From Pseudomonas sp. ISL-84 (lineage in GTDB: Bacteria > Bacillota > Bacilli > Bacillales > Cytobacillaceae), in the NCBI GenBank assembly GCA_018613035.1, contig JAGGRA010000061.1, positions 1 through 37,436 of the forward strand: a stretch of DNA of 37,436 nucleotides. The letters run 5' to 3'. Below, one piece after another: positions 9,080 to 18,273 of the stretch. The position numbers and the translations under genes were made by a program. Position 1 is the first letter of the stretch, and each line of letters opens with the position of its first letter. Under the pieces are notes generated by a model. The model had not been told where the DNA came from, did not search any database, and worked only from the letters and a program-made list of their open reading frames with translations.

Positions 9080-9099
9080 TTTTTAATTCCTGGTAAAAG

Positions 9100-10473
9100 T
9101 TATTGAAGGGCTGAGACGACTTCTTCCAGCTTCATGCCTCTTGATGCTTTAACCAGTACGATTGTTTCTTTATCGACATGCTTCTTCAATTCTTCAATCA
9201 ATGGCTGTTTATCTGTAAAAGCAATCACCCTATCGGCTGTGAGTGATTGTTCTGCCCCCTTGGCAATAAACTCACCGAGCTTGCCGAATGTAAAAATGTA
9301 ATCAACTTTTTCCGAATCTACTGATTTCCCAACGGCAAAATGGAAATCTTCCTCCTGAGGCCCAAGCTCCAGCATATCGCCGAGAACCAGAATTTTCTTT
9401 TTATAGCCAGGCAGATTAGCAATAAGCTCAATTGCAGCATTCATGGAAGTCGGGCTTGCGTTATAAGCATCATTGATAATCTTTTCACCGTTCTTCCCTT
9501 CTAAAAGCTCCATTCGCATATTGGTCAGCTTCAAGCCGGAGAAGCCCTCATTCATTTTTTCATATGGCACACCAAAATGTGAAGCTACACTCATGGCCGC
9601 CAGCGCATTCAGGACATTATGCGTTCCTAATACCGGCAGATAAAACTCTTCATTTGTGCCATTAACCATAAAGGTACTGCCGCTATCATTCTGTTCAATA
9701 CTAAGCGGATAGACATCATTTGTTTCGCTTCTGCCAAAGGTCCTTAAAGCTGCTGAACCCGTGTAAGACTTTAATTTTTCATTAAGAAGCGGTTCGTCAC
9801 CATAATAAATAACCACGCCATTAGCCTGAAGACCATTAACGATCTCAAGCTTTGCCTCCGCAATTCCCTCTCTGGATCCTAAGTCCTGAAGGTGTGACTC
9901 GCCTATATTCGTAATAATTACTGCTTCCGGACGGGCCAGCCTTGTAAGGAAGTCAATTTCCCCCCGTCCGCTCATGCCCATTTCCAATACAGCAATTTCT
10001 GTATCCTCTTCTAATGCGAGAATTGTTAATGGCAGGCCAATATGATTATTGTAGTTTCCTTCCGTCTTCTGTACCTTGTATTTTACGGAAAGCAAATTGG
10101 CTGTCATATCCTTGGTCGTTGTTTTCCCATTGCTACCCGTAATACCTACTGCTTTTACCTTAAGTTCACCGCGGTAGCTTCTCGCCAATTCCTGGAGGGC
10201 TGCCAATGTATCTTCTACCAGCAGGATGGGCAAATGAAGCGGAGGATTCGGAACATCCTTTTGCCAGAATGCTGCGGCTGCCCCTTTTCGAAGGGCGTCT
10301 TCTACAAAACGATGGCCGTCGGAGTTTTCCCCTTTGAAAGGGACAAACAGATTGCCTTGCTCGATTTTTCTTGAATCAATACTTACCCCTTTAATGGCGG
10401 TACCATAAAAAGATGAAAAATCATTCTCAATCTTAATCATTTGTCCAATCTCTTGAAGTGTTTTCTTAATCAT
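9100..10473 (-). CDS. murF: UDP-N-acetylmuramoyl-tripeptide--D-alanyl-D-alanine ligase
   Basis: MurF adds D-Ala-D-Ala to UDP-MurNAc-tripeptide, the last cytoplasmic step in making the peptidoglycan stem peptide. The 457-residue length equals that of the B. subtilis enzyme. The N-terminal UDP-binding domain includes GVSIDSRKIEQGNLFVPFKG; the ATP P-loop is GITGSNGKTTTKDM (about 107-120); the central domain has NYNNHIGLPLTIL and ITNIGESHLQDLGS; the C-terminal domain has DAYNASPTSM and LGDMLELG. Start chosen at 10473, six bases after AGGAGG; an upstream extension lacks a binding site. It follows ddl by 136 bases and uses the D-Ala-D-Ala that Ddl makes. Confidence 0.97.
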   Translation of the reverse strand: MIKKTLQEIGQMIKIENDFSSFYGTAIKGVSIDSRKIEQGNLFVPFKGENSDGHRFVEDALRKGAAAAFWQKDVPNPPLHLPILLVEDTLAALQELARSYRGELKVKAVGITGSNGKTTTKDMTANLLSVKYKVQKTEGNYNNHIGLPLTILALEEDTEIAVLEMGMSGRGEIDFLTRLARPEAVIITNIGESHLQDLGSREGIAEAKLEIVNGLQANGVVIYYGDEPLLNEKLKSYTGSAALRTFGRSETNDVYPLSIEQNDSGSTFMVNGTNEEFYLPVLGTHNVLNALAAMSVASHFGVPYEKMNEGFSGLKLTNMRMELLEGKNGEKIINDAYNASPTSMNAAIELIANLPGYKKKILVLGDMLELGPQEEDFHFAVGKSVDSEKVDYIFTFGKLGEFIAKGAEQSLTADRVIAFTDKQPLIEELKKHVDKETIVLVKASRGMKLEEVVSALQ

Positions 10474-10545
10474 ACGGCTCCTCCTATTTTGACAGTTTTC
10501 CACTTTGCACGAATGGCAGCTGAAACCCTATCAGTTATGTACGAA

Positions 10546-10577
10546 CAAAAGGAACACGACAAAGATGCCGTGTTTCC
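10546..10577 (-). terminator. Possible intrinsic terminator or attenuator between ddl and murF
   Basis: An eight-bp stem with one bulged base (GGAACACG at 10551 with CGTGTTTCC to 10577) is followed on the minus strand by CCTTTTGTT. It could reduce read-through from ddl into murF. The T-run is short, so this is tentative. Confidence 0.4.
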
Positions 10578-10609
10578 AATAATGATAACGTTAATGCAGC
10601 CAAATGGCA

Positions 10610-11686
10610 TTACATTGTGTGTTTAATATTTTGTTTTTCAGCGTGCCGTTCAATTGCCAGGTTTACAAGTTTTTCAATTAGCTGCGGGTACTCAACACCA
10701 GTATGCTTCCAAAGAAGCGGGAACATGCTGAAAGGTGTAAATCCAGGCATTGTGTTCACTTCGTTAATGTATAGCTTCCCCTCTCTCGTCAAGAAGAAAT
10801 CAGCTCTGACAAGACCGGAGCAATCGAGGGCTTTAAACGCTGCAATCGCCATATCCTTTAGCTCGCTGTACTCCTTTTCAGAGATTTCAGCTGGTATGAT
10901 CAATGCTGTATCTCCATCTTCATATTTTGCTTTATAATCATAAAACTCCACTTTTGGAACAATTTCTCCGGCAACAGAGCATTCCGGGTAGTCATTGCCA
11001 AGTACACCAGCTTCAATTTCCCTTGCTGTAACGCCTTCTTCAATGATAATTTTACGGTCGAATTGGAAAGCTTCCTTAAACGCTTCCTCAAGCTCTGTAC
11101 GATTCATACACTTGCTGATGCCTACACTTGAACCGAGGTTGGCCGGTTTAACAAAACACGGGTAGCCCAGTTCCTTTTCTACTTTCTCATAGGCAGCTGC
11201 GGATTCATTTTCCCATTCACTGCGGATAAACCAGACATATTTCACCTGCGGAAGTCCTGCCTGTGCAAAAATATTTTTCATAATTACCTTATCCATACCA
11301 GCAGATGAAGCCAATACTCCATTGCCTACATACGGAAGGTTAAGCAGCTCCAATAAACCTTGAACCGTGCCATCTTCACCGTTAGGTCCGTGAAGCAGCG
11401 GAAAAATTACATCGAAAGGACCTTTCTGCTGAGAATCCTGAAAAAGTGTCGGTGCCAATGCTGTTGGTGCAAGCGCCTCCCCTTGGGAAAATTCCAGTTC
11501 CTTCACACTGGAAACAGGGCCCTGCAATTGCGGCCCCTTAACCCATTGTCCTTCTTCGGATATATAAATTGGATGAATTTCAAATTTGTCTAAGTCCAGC
11601 GCTTTGATTACAGCCATTGCTGTCTGCATGGAAACTTTATGTTCTGCGGATTTTCCGCCGTACAATAGGCCAACCTTCGTTTTCAT
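10610..11686 (-). CDS. ddl: D-alanine--D-alanine ligase
   Basis: Ddl joins two D-alanines using ATP to make the dipeptide used by MurF. The 358-residue ATP-grasp protein shows [18 protein letters not shown] at the N-terminus, [17 protein letters not shown], the nucleotide-binding [16 protein letters not shown], the [12 protein letters not shown] lid, and the metal-binding [22 protein letters not shown] near the C-terminus. The ATG at 11686 is chosen because GGAGG lies seven bases upstream. Residue choice in the active site cannot separate D-Ala-D-Ala from D-Ala-D-Lac with certainty by eye, but the murF partner and B. subtilis synteny support the ordinary enzyme. Confidence 0.96.
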   Translation of the reverse strand: MKTKVGLLYGGKSAEHKVSMQTAMAVIKALDLDKFEIHPIYISEEGQWVKGPQLQGPVSSVKELEFSQGEALAPTALAPTLFQDSQQKGPFDVIFPLLHGPNGEDGTVQGLLELLNLPYVGNGVLASSAGMDKVIMKNIFAQAGLPQVKYVWFIRSEWENESAAAYEKVEKELGYPCFVKPANLGSSVGISKCMNRTELEEAFKEAFQFDRKIIIEEGVTAREIEAGVLGNDYPECSVAGEIVPKVEFYDYKAKYEDGDTALIIPAEISEKEYSELKDMAIAAFKALDCSGLVRADFFLTREGKLYINEVNTMPGFTPFSMFPLLWKHTGVEYPQLIEKLVNLAIERHAEKQNIKHTM

Positions 11687-12128
11687 AAAAGAACCTCCAT
11701 TATTCAATCATGGATTACCCGGCTAATAGCGCCAAGTGATATTTCCAGTGTAAGTATCTTCTCTTGTCTGCCCGCCAGCGCAAATACGTGCCAGTGAAGC
11801 TTCACTTTATTGTAACACTTTCTAATTTAAGAGAGGGAGTGATTACATGTTCAAATATTAAGGAATTTTTTTCTGCGCATACGCCCATATTCCCATATGT
11901 ATGAAAAAGCTTTGGAAAAGGAAACTTTTCTTATCCTAAAACCTGAAGAAAATACCTTATTATTACTTCCTTTTCTTCCACAATTTAAAACCCAAAAATC
12001 ACATTGGTATTTTAAGATAACGCTTTATATCTTATATTATAAGGTTTACTAGGATAATACCCTTTTGAAGTGGACTGATAGTCAGAATTTATATAATTAT
12101 TTTATTTTTAGAATAAAACTTTTCACTC
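11687..12128. other. Divergent intergenic region between ddl and the symporter gene
   Basis: An AT-rich gap that must hold the ddl promoter (minus strand). A possible minus-strand TACAAT lies near 11812, but no convincing -35 goes with it. No gene, RNA fold or repeat stands out. Confidence 0.4.
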
Positions 12129-12157
12129 TTAACTTTTTATCTAAAACAAGATATAAT
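12129..12157 (+). promoter_or_regulatory. Sigma-A-type promoter for the dicarboxylate symporter
   Basis: TTAACT (12129-12134), 17-base spacer, TATAAT (12152-12157), about 40 bases before the start codon. Perfect -10 and correct spacing; the -35 matches four of six. Confidence 0.65.
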
Positions 12158-12197
12158 CCCTCTATGGAAAACAAGTGTATTTTTAAGGAGGACAAAA

Positions 12198-13388
12198 ATG
12201 AAAAGGTTCGGATTGCTTCCCAGAATTATTTTAGCTATCGCTTTAGGTATTATACTAGGTTCTTTTTCTCCTGAATGGTTAATTAAACTATTCGCTACTT
12301 TTAATGGCCTTTTCGGAAACTTTCTTGGCTTTGCCATTCCGTTAATCATTATCGGATTCATCGCACCAGGGATCGGCAGCATGGGCAAGGGAGCAGGCAA
12401 ATTGTTGGGCATTACAACCGGCTTTGCATATGCCTCAACAGTAGCGGCAGGTTTACTGGCATTCTTCACTGCTACTGTCCTATATCCGATTCTATTAAAA
12501 AATCAAAGCTTCAAGGAATTTGAGAATCCGGAAGAGGCACTGCTTTCTCCATTTTTCCAGGTGGACATGCCTCCTGTAATGGGTGTTATGACAGCACTTC
12601 TTATTTCGTTCACTTTAGGGCTTGGCTTAGCGGCGATTAAAGGAAACACGCTTCAGAATGCCATGAACGATTTTCGTGATGTGATTGAAAAACTGATTGA
12701 GAAAGTCATTATTCCATTGCTTCCTGTTCATATATTCGGAATTTTTGCCAATATGGCACAGGGCGGTCAAGTCGGCGCCATCATGTCAGTATTTGCAAAA
12801 GTATTTGTAATGATTATTGCTCTTCATATTATCTTTTTACTGGTTCAATATACGGCTGCAGGAACGGTTACAAAATCAAATCCGATTAAGCTGATTAAAA
12901 GTATGATGCCCGCTTACTTCACAGCACTTGGGACACAATCATCCGCATCAACAATTCCCGTCACGCTAAAGCAGGTTAAAAAGCTTGGTGCACGTGAAAA
13001 AGTGGCTGATTTCTCTGTTCCTTTACTGGCAACGATTCATCTGTCCGGCAGTACCATTACTCTTGTAAGCTGTGCAATTGCTGTTATGATGCTCCAAGGA
13101 CAAACTGCTTCTTTCGCAGAAATCCTGCCGTTTATTTTAATGCTTGGCGTAACCATGATTGCTGCACCAGGTGTTCCAGGCGGAGCCGTTATGGCGGCAC
13201 TTGGATTGCTTGAAAGCATGCTCGGTTTCAATGAAACAATGATTGCTCTTATGATCGCTCTTTACCTAGCACAAGACAGCTTTGGAACAGCCTGCAACGT
13301 TACAGGTGACGGAGCGCTGACATTACTGTCTGATAAAGCAAGCGGAAAAGATAAAAAAGCGCAGCCACAGGCTGTAAAAGCCAGTTAA
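12198..13388 (+). CDS. Dicarboxylate/amino acid:cation symporter (DAACS family)
   Basis: Secondary transporter of 396 residues that brings in dicarboxylates or acidic amino acids with Na+ or H+. It has eight or so hydrophobic segments and the two re-entrant hairpin signatures of the family: the serine-rich GTQSSASTIPVTL and, near the end, FGTACNVTGDGA, which corresponds to the NVTGD substrate/cation site. The tail is short and Lys-rich. The ATG follows AAGGAGG at seven bases. It is monocistronic, with its own promoter and a terminator. The substrate (succinate/fumarate, glutamate, or cystine) cannot be fixed; the FGTACN in place of the usual Arg-containing motif suggests it may not be an ordinary C4-dicarboxylate carrier. 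Confidence 0.88.
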   Translation: MKRFGLLPRIILAIALGIILGSFSPEWLIKLFATFNGLFGNFLGFAIPLIIIGFIAPGIGSMGKGAGKLLGITTGFAYASTVAAGLLAFFTATVLYPILLKNQSFKEFENPEEALLSPFFQVDMPPVMGVMTALLISFTLGLGLAAIKGNTLQNAMNDFRDVIEKLIEKVIIPLLPVHIFGIFANMAQGGQVGAIMSVFAKVFVMIIALHIIFLLVQYTAAGTVTKSNPIKLIKSMMPAYFTALGTQSSASTIPVTLKQVKKLGAREKVADFSVPLLATIHLSGSTITLVSCAIAVMMLQGQTASFAEILPFILMLGVTMIAAPGVPGGAVMAALGLLESMLGFNETMIALMIALYLAQDSFGTACNVTGDGALTLLSDKASGKDKKAQPQAVKAS

Positions 13389-13392
13389 TTAG

Positions 13393-13420
13393 AAGGTGTC
13401 CCGATTAGGGCACCTTTTTT
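13393..13420 (+). terminator. Intrinsic terminator after the symporter
   Basis: AAGGTG(T)CCC stem pairing with GGGCACCTT, loop GATTA, then six T residues. Confidence 0.85.
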
Positions 13421-13692
13421 GAGCTTGATCAGGAGGTGGGCTTCAAATTTATGTAGGATGGACTTATCCCTGCTCTCATAGCCGAGTTCGGTCATCATTA
13501 CTCTTTGAATTCTTCTCTTACTGATTAATGTCCTTCATACCCTATTGATGAACACTTCTCCTATGATTTTGCTGATTTTTGTTCTTTTAGTACCCCTATT
13601 TTGTTTTTATAGTATCCGAAATCCAGGTATATGGCTGTATTTGGCTCTACAGTTGCTAATTTAGGAATCAGATTTTGGCTCTTTGGGAATAA
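13421..13692. other. AT-rich spacer with no recognisable gene
   Basis: Short minus-strand frames here (for example one reading RRIQRVMMTELGYESRDKSI) are interrupted by stops and could be a gene remnant, but no family is recognisable. Confidence 0.3.
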
Positions 13693-13804
13693 ATCGGTCA
13701 CCTCCCTATGTTTATCAGTCAAATTTCATCTTTTTATCAGTTACTTTTTGAATATATCGGTCACTTTTCATTTTTATCGGTCACTTTTTCGATATATCGG
13801 TCAC
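13693..13804. repeat. Six phased direct repeats of ATCRGTYAC, 20-22 bp apart
   Basis: Copies begin at 13693, 13714, 13736, 13756, 13776 and 13796 (spacings 21, 22, 20, 20, 20). The core is ATCGGTCAC in four copies, ATCAGTCAA and ATCAGTTAC in the others; it is followed by a T-rich linker (CTTTTCATTTTT type). It lies in a gene-free region between two converging genes. The spacing is about two helical turns, so all cores would face one side of the DNA. Confidence 0.8.
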
Positions 13805-13862
13805 TTTGCCCCACATCAGCTTTACATCCCTTCGAGGGTAGAAACCAAACCTTCTGGCGCCA

Positions 13863-13913
13863 ATAAAAAGCTGCCGGATAAAGACCAAATTCAGGCTCTT
13901 ATCTGGCAGCTTT
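13863..13913 (-). terminator. Intrinsic terminator after the universal stress protein gene
   Basis: Long stem AAAGCTGCC(G/A)GATAA (13867-13881 with 13899-13913, nearly perfect) with a 17-base loop; T-rich on the minus strand after it. Confidence 0.85.
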
Positions 13914-13917
13914 CTAT

Positions 13918-14337
13918 TTACTTTACAATCATAACCGGCGCTTTAACCCGTTTGGCAATTTTATGGCTTACACTCCCAAGTACCATTTCCTGAAGTGCAT
14001 TTAATCCACGGCTGCCTACTACCACAATATCAAAATCTCGTTGGTTGGCGTATTCCACAATAGCCGGGCCAGGCTCTCCTTGTAAGAATTTTATTTCATA
14101 AGAAAGATTTTTTTCTTTTAATATATTTTCAATAGGCTCCAAACGGCGTTTTCTTACTTCGTCCACAACCGACTTGTCGAAATGGTGAAGTATATCCTCT
14201 TTTGACTTCTGTCCATCAATTGCGTATACAATGGTGATTTCAGCATCGGGATTTTGTTCGGCCAAATAAATGGCCTTTTTGGCTGAACGAATGGAATGAT
14301 CGGATCCATCTGCAGCTATCAGTATCTTTTTAAACAC
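13918..14337 (-). CDS. Universal stress protein (UspA family)
   Basis: Cytoplasmic nucleotide-binding protein of 139 residues, a single Usp domain. It begins KILIAADGSDHSIRSAKKAI with the conserved Asp, and ends with the ATP-binding G-2x-G-9x-G-S motif GSRGLNALQEMVLGSVSHKI, so it is likely of the ATP-binding class. The start is GTG, preceded by AGGGGTG. It lies downstream of and on the same strand as the SulP transporter, but a terminator separates them. UspA and SulP/STAS genes are often neighbours in Firmicutes, which hints at joint function in pH or anion stress; that is inference. Confidence 0.93.
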   Translation of the reverse strand: MFKKILIAADGSDHSIRSAKKAIYLAEQNPDAEITIVYAIDGQKSKEDILHHFDKSVVDEVRKRRLEPIENILKEKNLSYEIKFLQGEPGPAIVEYANQRDFDIVVVGSRGLNALQEMVLGSVSHKIAKRVKAPVMIVK

Positions 14338-14366
14338 GTCTTCACCCCTATATTTTTATCCTTATC

Positions 14367-14396
14367 AAAAAAATACCACAGTCCAGAAGACTGTGG
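14367..14396 (-). terminator. Intrinsic terminator after the SulP gene
   Basis: Perfect 8 bp stem CCACAGTC/GACTGTGG (14376-14383 with 14389-14396), five-base loop and, on the minus strand, TATTTTTTT. Confidence 0.88.
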
Positions 14397-14416
14397 CAGT
14401 AATTTTTATTTTATTT

Positions 14417-15883
14417 TTAATGCCCGGATAATTTTGCACCAGGTTTGCGGTGAACCGCTATACGCTCAATTAAATTGGAGCTTGGCGCGTTCAATCCCGA
14501 TAAACGGACTAAAACACCATTATCTCTTAGCTTTAACACAATCTTATCTATTGCAGCGACACCTGAATCATCCCAGACATGCGCCTGAGAAAAGTCGATT
14601 TCAACTTCTTTTAGTTCTTCATTAAAGTCAAAGGCAGCTACGAGTTCATCTACAGAAGCAAAGAAAACCTGGCCTGTAACGGCATAAATTTTCTTTTCTC
14701 CTTCAATTCGTGAAGTAACATGCACTTTAGAAATTTTAGCAACAAAGAAAATCGCACTTAAGATAATACCTGCGAAAACCCCTTTGGATAAATCGTGAGT
14801 AAAGACTGTTGTCACAGTAGTTGTTACCATAACAATGCTATCAGTAACCGGAGTCTTGGCAAGCCCTTTAAGAGAAGACCAATCAAAAGTTCCGATTGAA
14901 ACCATAATCATGACACCAACCAGTGCAGCCATCGGTATTTGAACGACAATATTGCCTAATACTAAAATCAAGAACATAAGGAATGTACCGGCTACAAGAG
15001 CAGACAGTCTGCCTCTTCCCCCTGATTTTACATTGATGACGGACTGTCCGATCATGGCACACCCAGCCATTCCGCCGAATAAACCAGCTACGATGTTCGC
15101 AATCCCCTGTCCGCGGCTTTCCATATTTTTATCACTTGCTGTATCAGTCATATCGTCAACGATTGATGCAGTCAAAAGTGACTCTAAAAGACCAACAATT
15201 GCAAGAGCAAGTGAATAAGGGAAAATAATTTTTAATGTTTCAATATTAAATGGGACATCTGGAATAAAAAATGCCGGCAATGCAGAAGTTAAGGCTCCCA
15301 TATCTCCTACTGTTCGAACATCACTCTTCGTCATAATGGCAATGACTGTAATCACAATAATTGCTACTAACGGTGAAGGTACTGCTTTCGTAAGCCTTGG
15401 GAAAATATAAATAATCGCCAATGCTCCGGCAACCATCGCATACATAACCCATGTAGCATCTACAAATTGTTCCAGCTGGGCCATGAAAATCAAAATCGCC
15501 AAAGCGTTCACAAACCCAATCATAACGGCACGAGGAATAAATTTCATAAAGCGGGCTAATTTAAGCACACCAAATAAAATCTGCAGAACCCCTGTTAAAA
15601 TGGTCGCAGCAAATAAATACTGCAATCCATGATCAGCTACTAATGTAACCATCAGCAAAGCCATAGCACCGGTTGCAGCAGAGATCATTCCTGGCCTTCC
15701 GCCAACTATTGCAATGGTTACAGCAATACAGAAAGAAGCGTACAATCCAATCATTGGATCGACACCAGCAATAATCGAGAATGCAATCGCCTCTGGAATT
15801 AGTGCCAATGCCACTACGATTCCAGCAAGAACATCTCCCTTAACATTGCCAAACCATTGTTCTTTTAATGAATTAGCTTTCAA
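14417..15883 (-). CDS. SulP family inorganic anion transporter with STAS domain
   Basis: Membrane transporter of 488 residues in the SLC26/SulP family; members carry sulfate, bicarbonate or other anions. The N-terminal signature [36 protein letters not shown] is the SulP entry motif, followed by about ten more hydrophobic segments. The C-terminal STAS domain starts near residue 395 and contains [23 protein letters not shown]. The start is TTG, seven bases after AAGGGG. The substrate is not decidable; similar Bacillaceae proteins are annotated as sulfate permeases, and the short STAS resembles the bicarbonate-type BicA group as well. Confidence 0.92.
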   Translation of the reverse strand: MKANSLKEQWFGNVKGDVLAGIVVALALIPEAIAFSIIAGVDPMIGLYASFCIAVTIAIVGGRPGMISAATGAMALLMVTLVADHGLQYLFAATILTGVLQILFGVLKLARFMKFIPRAVMIGFVNALAILIFMAQLEQFVDATWVMYAMVAGALAIIYIFPRLTKAVPSPLVAIIVITVIAIMTKSDVRTVGDMGALTSALPAFFIPDVPFNIETLKIIFPYSLALAIVGLLESLLTASIVDDMTDTASDKNMESRGQGIANIVAGLFGGMAGCAMIGQSVINVKSGGRGRLSALVAGTFLMFLILVLGNIVVQIPMAALVGVMIMVSIGTFDWSSLKGLAKTPVTDSIVMVTTTVTTVFTHDLSKGVFAGIILSAIFFVAKISKVHVTSRIEGEKKIYAVTGQVFFASVDELVAAFDFNEELKEVEIDFSQAHVWDDSGVAAIDKIVLKLRDNGVLVRLSGLNAPSSNLIERIAVHRKPGAKLSGH

Positions 15884-15905
15884 ACAAACACCCCTTAATC
15901 TATTT

Positions 15906-15939
15906 TTTATAATAATGACTTTGAACTCTCATCAAAGTC
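15906..15939 (-). promoter_or_regulatory. Candidate promoter with overlapping palindrome before the SulP gene
   Basis: On the minus strand TTGATG (15935-15930), 18-base spacer and TATAAA (15911-15906). A perfect 8 bp inverted repeat GACTTTGA/TCAAAGTC (15917-15924 and 15932-15939) overlaps the -35 and spacer, the right place for a repressor site. It could instead be a leader hairpin. Confidence 0.45.
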
Positions 15940-16153
15940 GAGCCGACAAAAACAGTAGAATCATATCACATACGGCAGGAATACAAGTATACATGAAAGC
16001 GTTTATATAGGAATAAATCTCTTATTATCTACCAAAATCTCATTATTACTATATCAAATGTAAAAATATATCTTTTTAATAAACCATGAATCAACTGTAA
16101 ATAAATGGGCAATTCAGGCTTCCTCTGTTATCATGAGTGGAGGAGGTTTTGAC

Positions 16154-17434
16154 GTGAAAGCACAAACACAAAAAATGGCTGCTCCTGTATCTACACCTTT
16201 TTATTATGGCTGGATGATTGTCCTCATTTCTGCTCTCGGCGTATTTTTCTCCGGGCCGGGACAAACGTATTCCATTTCTGTTTTTATCGATTCGTATATT
16301 CATGATTTCGGCTGGAGCCGTTCACAAGTTTCAGCTGTCTATTCCGCAGCTACCCTTGCTTCCGGTTTATGTATGTTTTTTGTCGGCCGCTTCATTGACA
16401 GGCATGGACAGCGGAAAATGGCCGTCTTTATTGGAATCAGCCTTGCACTTGCTTGTTTCTGGAACAGCATTGTGACCAACACTGCTATGCTCTTCATAGG
16501 CTTCTTCTTTTTAAGGCTTCTGGGGCAGGGTTCCATGACTCTAATCCCCAATACACTTGTTCCTCAATGGTTTATTACAAAACGGGGGAAAGCGCTAAGT
16601 TTGATGGCGGTCGGCGGATTTTCCAGCTCTGCAATTTTTCCGCCATTTAATGCTTGGCTGGTCAATAAATGGGGGTGGAGCTTCTCCTGGCAGTTTTGGG
16701 GAATTGCTCTGCTGGTGATTTTCGTTCCGCTTGCTTACTTTCTTATTCGGAACAAACCAGAGGATATCGGACTTTTGCCTGATGGGCGCGAAAAGCCGAT
16801 TCCTAAAAAAGGCGAACCAAATGATGGCTATGCTGAAACGGATTTAGAAGAAAATTGGACGTTAAAGGAAGCGATGAAAACAAAGGCTTATTGGCTGCTT
16901 CTCTTTTGCGTGGCCATACCTGCCCTTGTAAACACCGGGCTTACCTTCCACTTAATCTCTATTTTTGGCATCCAGGATATTTCACCTGGCATCGCTGCTC
17001 TGGTACTGAGCCTAATGGCGATTATCGGTTTTCCGATTACATTGGCGGCCGGATTCATTCTTGATAGAGTGAAAGTAAACTATGTACTGGCCGGCATTTT
17101 TTTAGGAGAGATCATTTTCATGCTGGTCCTTCTTTTCGTCAAAAATGTAACAGCCGCCATCCTGTTTGGTGTCCTTTGGGGCATTAGCGGCGGCTTTGAA
17201 CGAATTGCTTTAAACTATGTATGGCCCAGCTACTTTGGCAGGCAATTTCTTGGCAGCATCAAGGGCACTGCCATGACAGTCATGGTCATCGGCTCGGCAC
17301 TTGGCCCGCTCCCCTTCGGATTTGCCTATGATTTCTTCGGCGGTTATAAAGAAATCATTTATATGACTATGATTTTGCCCGCTCTCGCTATCTTGAGTTC
17401 ACTGCTGGCCGGAAAACCTCTAAAAGGATCCTGA
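16154..17434 (+). CDS. MFS transporter (OFA-like)
   Basis: Twelve-helix major facilitator protein of 426 residues. It shows FYYGWMIVLISALGVFFSGPGQTYSISVF at the N-terminus, the loop 2-3 motif GRFIDRHGQRKM, and RLLGQGSMTLIPNTLVPQWF in the helix 4-5 region; a hydrophilic central loop with many Lys/Glu/Asp lies near 215-245. The layout resembles the OFA (oxalate:formate antiporter-like) group. The start is the GTG at 16154 behind GGAGGAGG; an upstream in-frame ATG at 16133 would place the binding site inside the coding region. It stands alone with its own terminator. Substrate unknown. Confidence 0.87.
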   Translation: MKAQTQKMAAPVSTPFYYGWMIVLISALGVFFSGPGQTYSISVFIDSYIHDFGWSRSQVSAVYSAATLASGLCMFFVGRFIDRHGQRKMAVFIGISLALACFWNSIVTNTAMLFIGFFFLRLLGQGSMTLIPNTLVPQWFITKRGKALSLMAVGGFSSSAIFPPFNAWLVNKWGWSFSWQFWGIALLVIFVPLAYFLIRNKPEDIGLLPDGREKPIPKKGEPNDGYAETDLEENWTLKEAMKTKAYWLLLFCVAIPALVNTGLTFHLISIFGIQDISPGIAALVLSLMAIIGFPITLAAGFILDRVKVNYVLAGIFLGEIIFMLVLLFVKNVTAAILFGVLWGISGGFERIALNYVWPSYFGRQFLGSIKGTAMTVMVIGSALGPLPFGFAYDFFGGYKEIIYMTMILPALAILSSLLAGKPLKGS

Positions 17435-17452
17435 AGATTTCAGGATCCTTTT
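17422..17452 (+). terminator. Intrinsic terminator overlapping the MFS stop codon
   Basis: Stem AAAAGGATCCTGAA (17422-17435) with TTCAGGATCCTTTT (17439-17452), three-base loop. The TGA stop codon lies within the stem. Confidence 0.85.
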
Positions 17453-17565
17453 ACTCTTATTTCATATTTTGGCTCTGTTAACCTTGCAAATTGGTTTCCG
17501 CTTCAATCAACAAGGGGCATAATCAGCATTGAATTTTAAACACAATTTTCTATATTCCTATCAAC

Positions 17566-18219
17566 CTATCGAATCCATAATCCAAATAACCCGTCAGTTA
17601 CCCCGAGGTTATACATATAATAGATTCCAAACAGAAAACTTACTGATCCGGCAGCTTGTGTCAAAAACCGGTTAATCTTAACATTGCCTTTGCTATAAAC
17701 AAATGGAATACCAAGAATCGTTGTAAAAGTTAACATGCCCAAGATAGTACCCAGTCCGAATATCCCTATGTATAACGCACCTTCCCAAACTGTGGACACG
17801 GTGGACATGGTCAATAACACCATGGCTGCACTTCCAGCAAGGCCATGGACGAACCCAATAATGGTCACTTTTATTAATGATGATTTTTCCCGGGATTCTG
17901 TATTCCTATCAGAATCTTGTTTTTTCATAAAAAGTAAACTCTTAATACCTAAGTAAACCAGCATAATGCCGACAAGAAATTCAAGGGACATTGCCCACTT
18001 ATCTGTCAGCTCTCCTTTCATGAGAATTAAAGCCATTCCCACGATGAAGAGAGTAAGCGTGTGTCCGATTCCCCAAAACACTCCTGTTAGCGTTGACCGC
18101 AATAACTTCTTGCTCTTTCCGACCATCGTGGAAACTGCAATAATATGATCCGGCTCGATGGAATGTTTAATGCCTAATATAAATCCGAGAAATAATACTG
18201 AAACCAAACTCATTAACAT
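17566..18219 (-). CDS. NiCoT/UreH-like nickel-cobalt transport protein
   Basis: Membrane protein of 217 residues with about six hydrophobic helices. The first helix carries KHSIEPDHIIAVSTMV, which contains the H-x4-D-H signature of nickel/cobalt permeases (NiCoT, UreH, HupE types); a second helix has FWGIGHTLTLF and a third GFVHGLAGSAA, both typical of this group. The ATG at 18219 follows AGGGGG. It is the last gene behind larB, larC1 and larC2, 54 bases after larC2, with no terminator between. It probably supplies nickel for the pincer cofactor; this is inference from place and motif. Confidence 0.82.
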   Translation of the reverse strand: MLMSLVSVLFLGFILGIKHSIEPDHIIAVSTMVGKSKKLLRSTLTGVFWGIGHTLTLFIVGMALILMKGELTDKWAMSLEFLVGIMLVYLGIKSLLFMKKQDSDRNTESREKSSLIKVTIIGFVHGLAGSAAMVLLTMSTVSTVWEGALYIGIFGLGTILGMLTFTTILGIPFVYSKGNVKINRFLTQAAGSVSFLFGIYYMYNLGVTDGLFGLWIR

Positions 18220-18273
18220 GTTAACATTTCCCCCTGATGCCCAATTTCACGCTGCCATTCATCTAAAATTAAT

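Noticed and set aside
10042..10374. Plus-strand frame of 110 codons inside murF
   Set aside because: It is antisense to conserved MurF motifs and has no binding site.
11835..11861. A four-codon leader peptide (ATG at 11847 behind GAGGGAG)
   Set aside because: Not followed by an attenuator, and it points away from ddl; chance is enough to explain it.
13693..13804. CRISPR array
   Set aside because: Core is 9 bases, spacers are T-rich and alike, and no cas gene is near.
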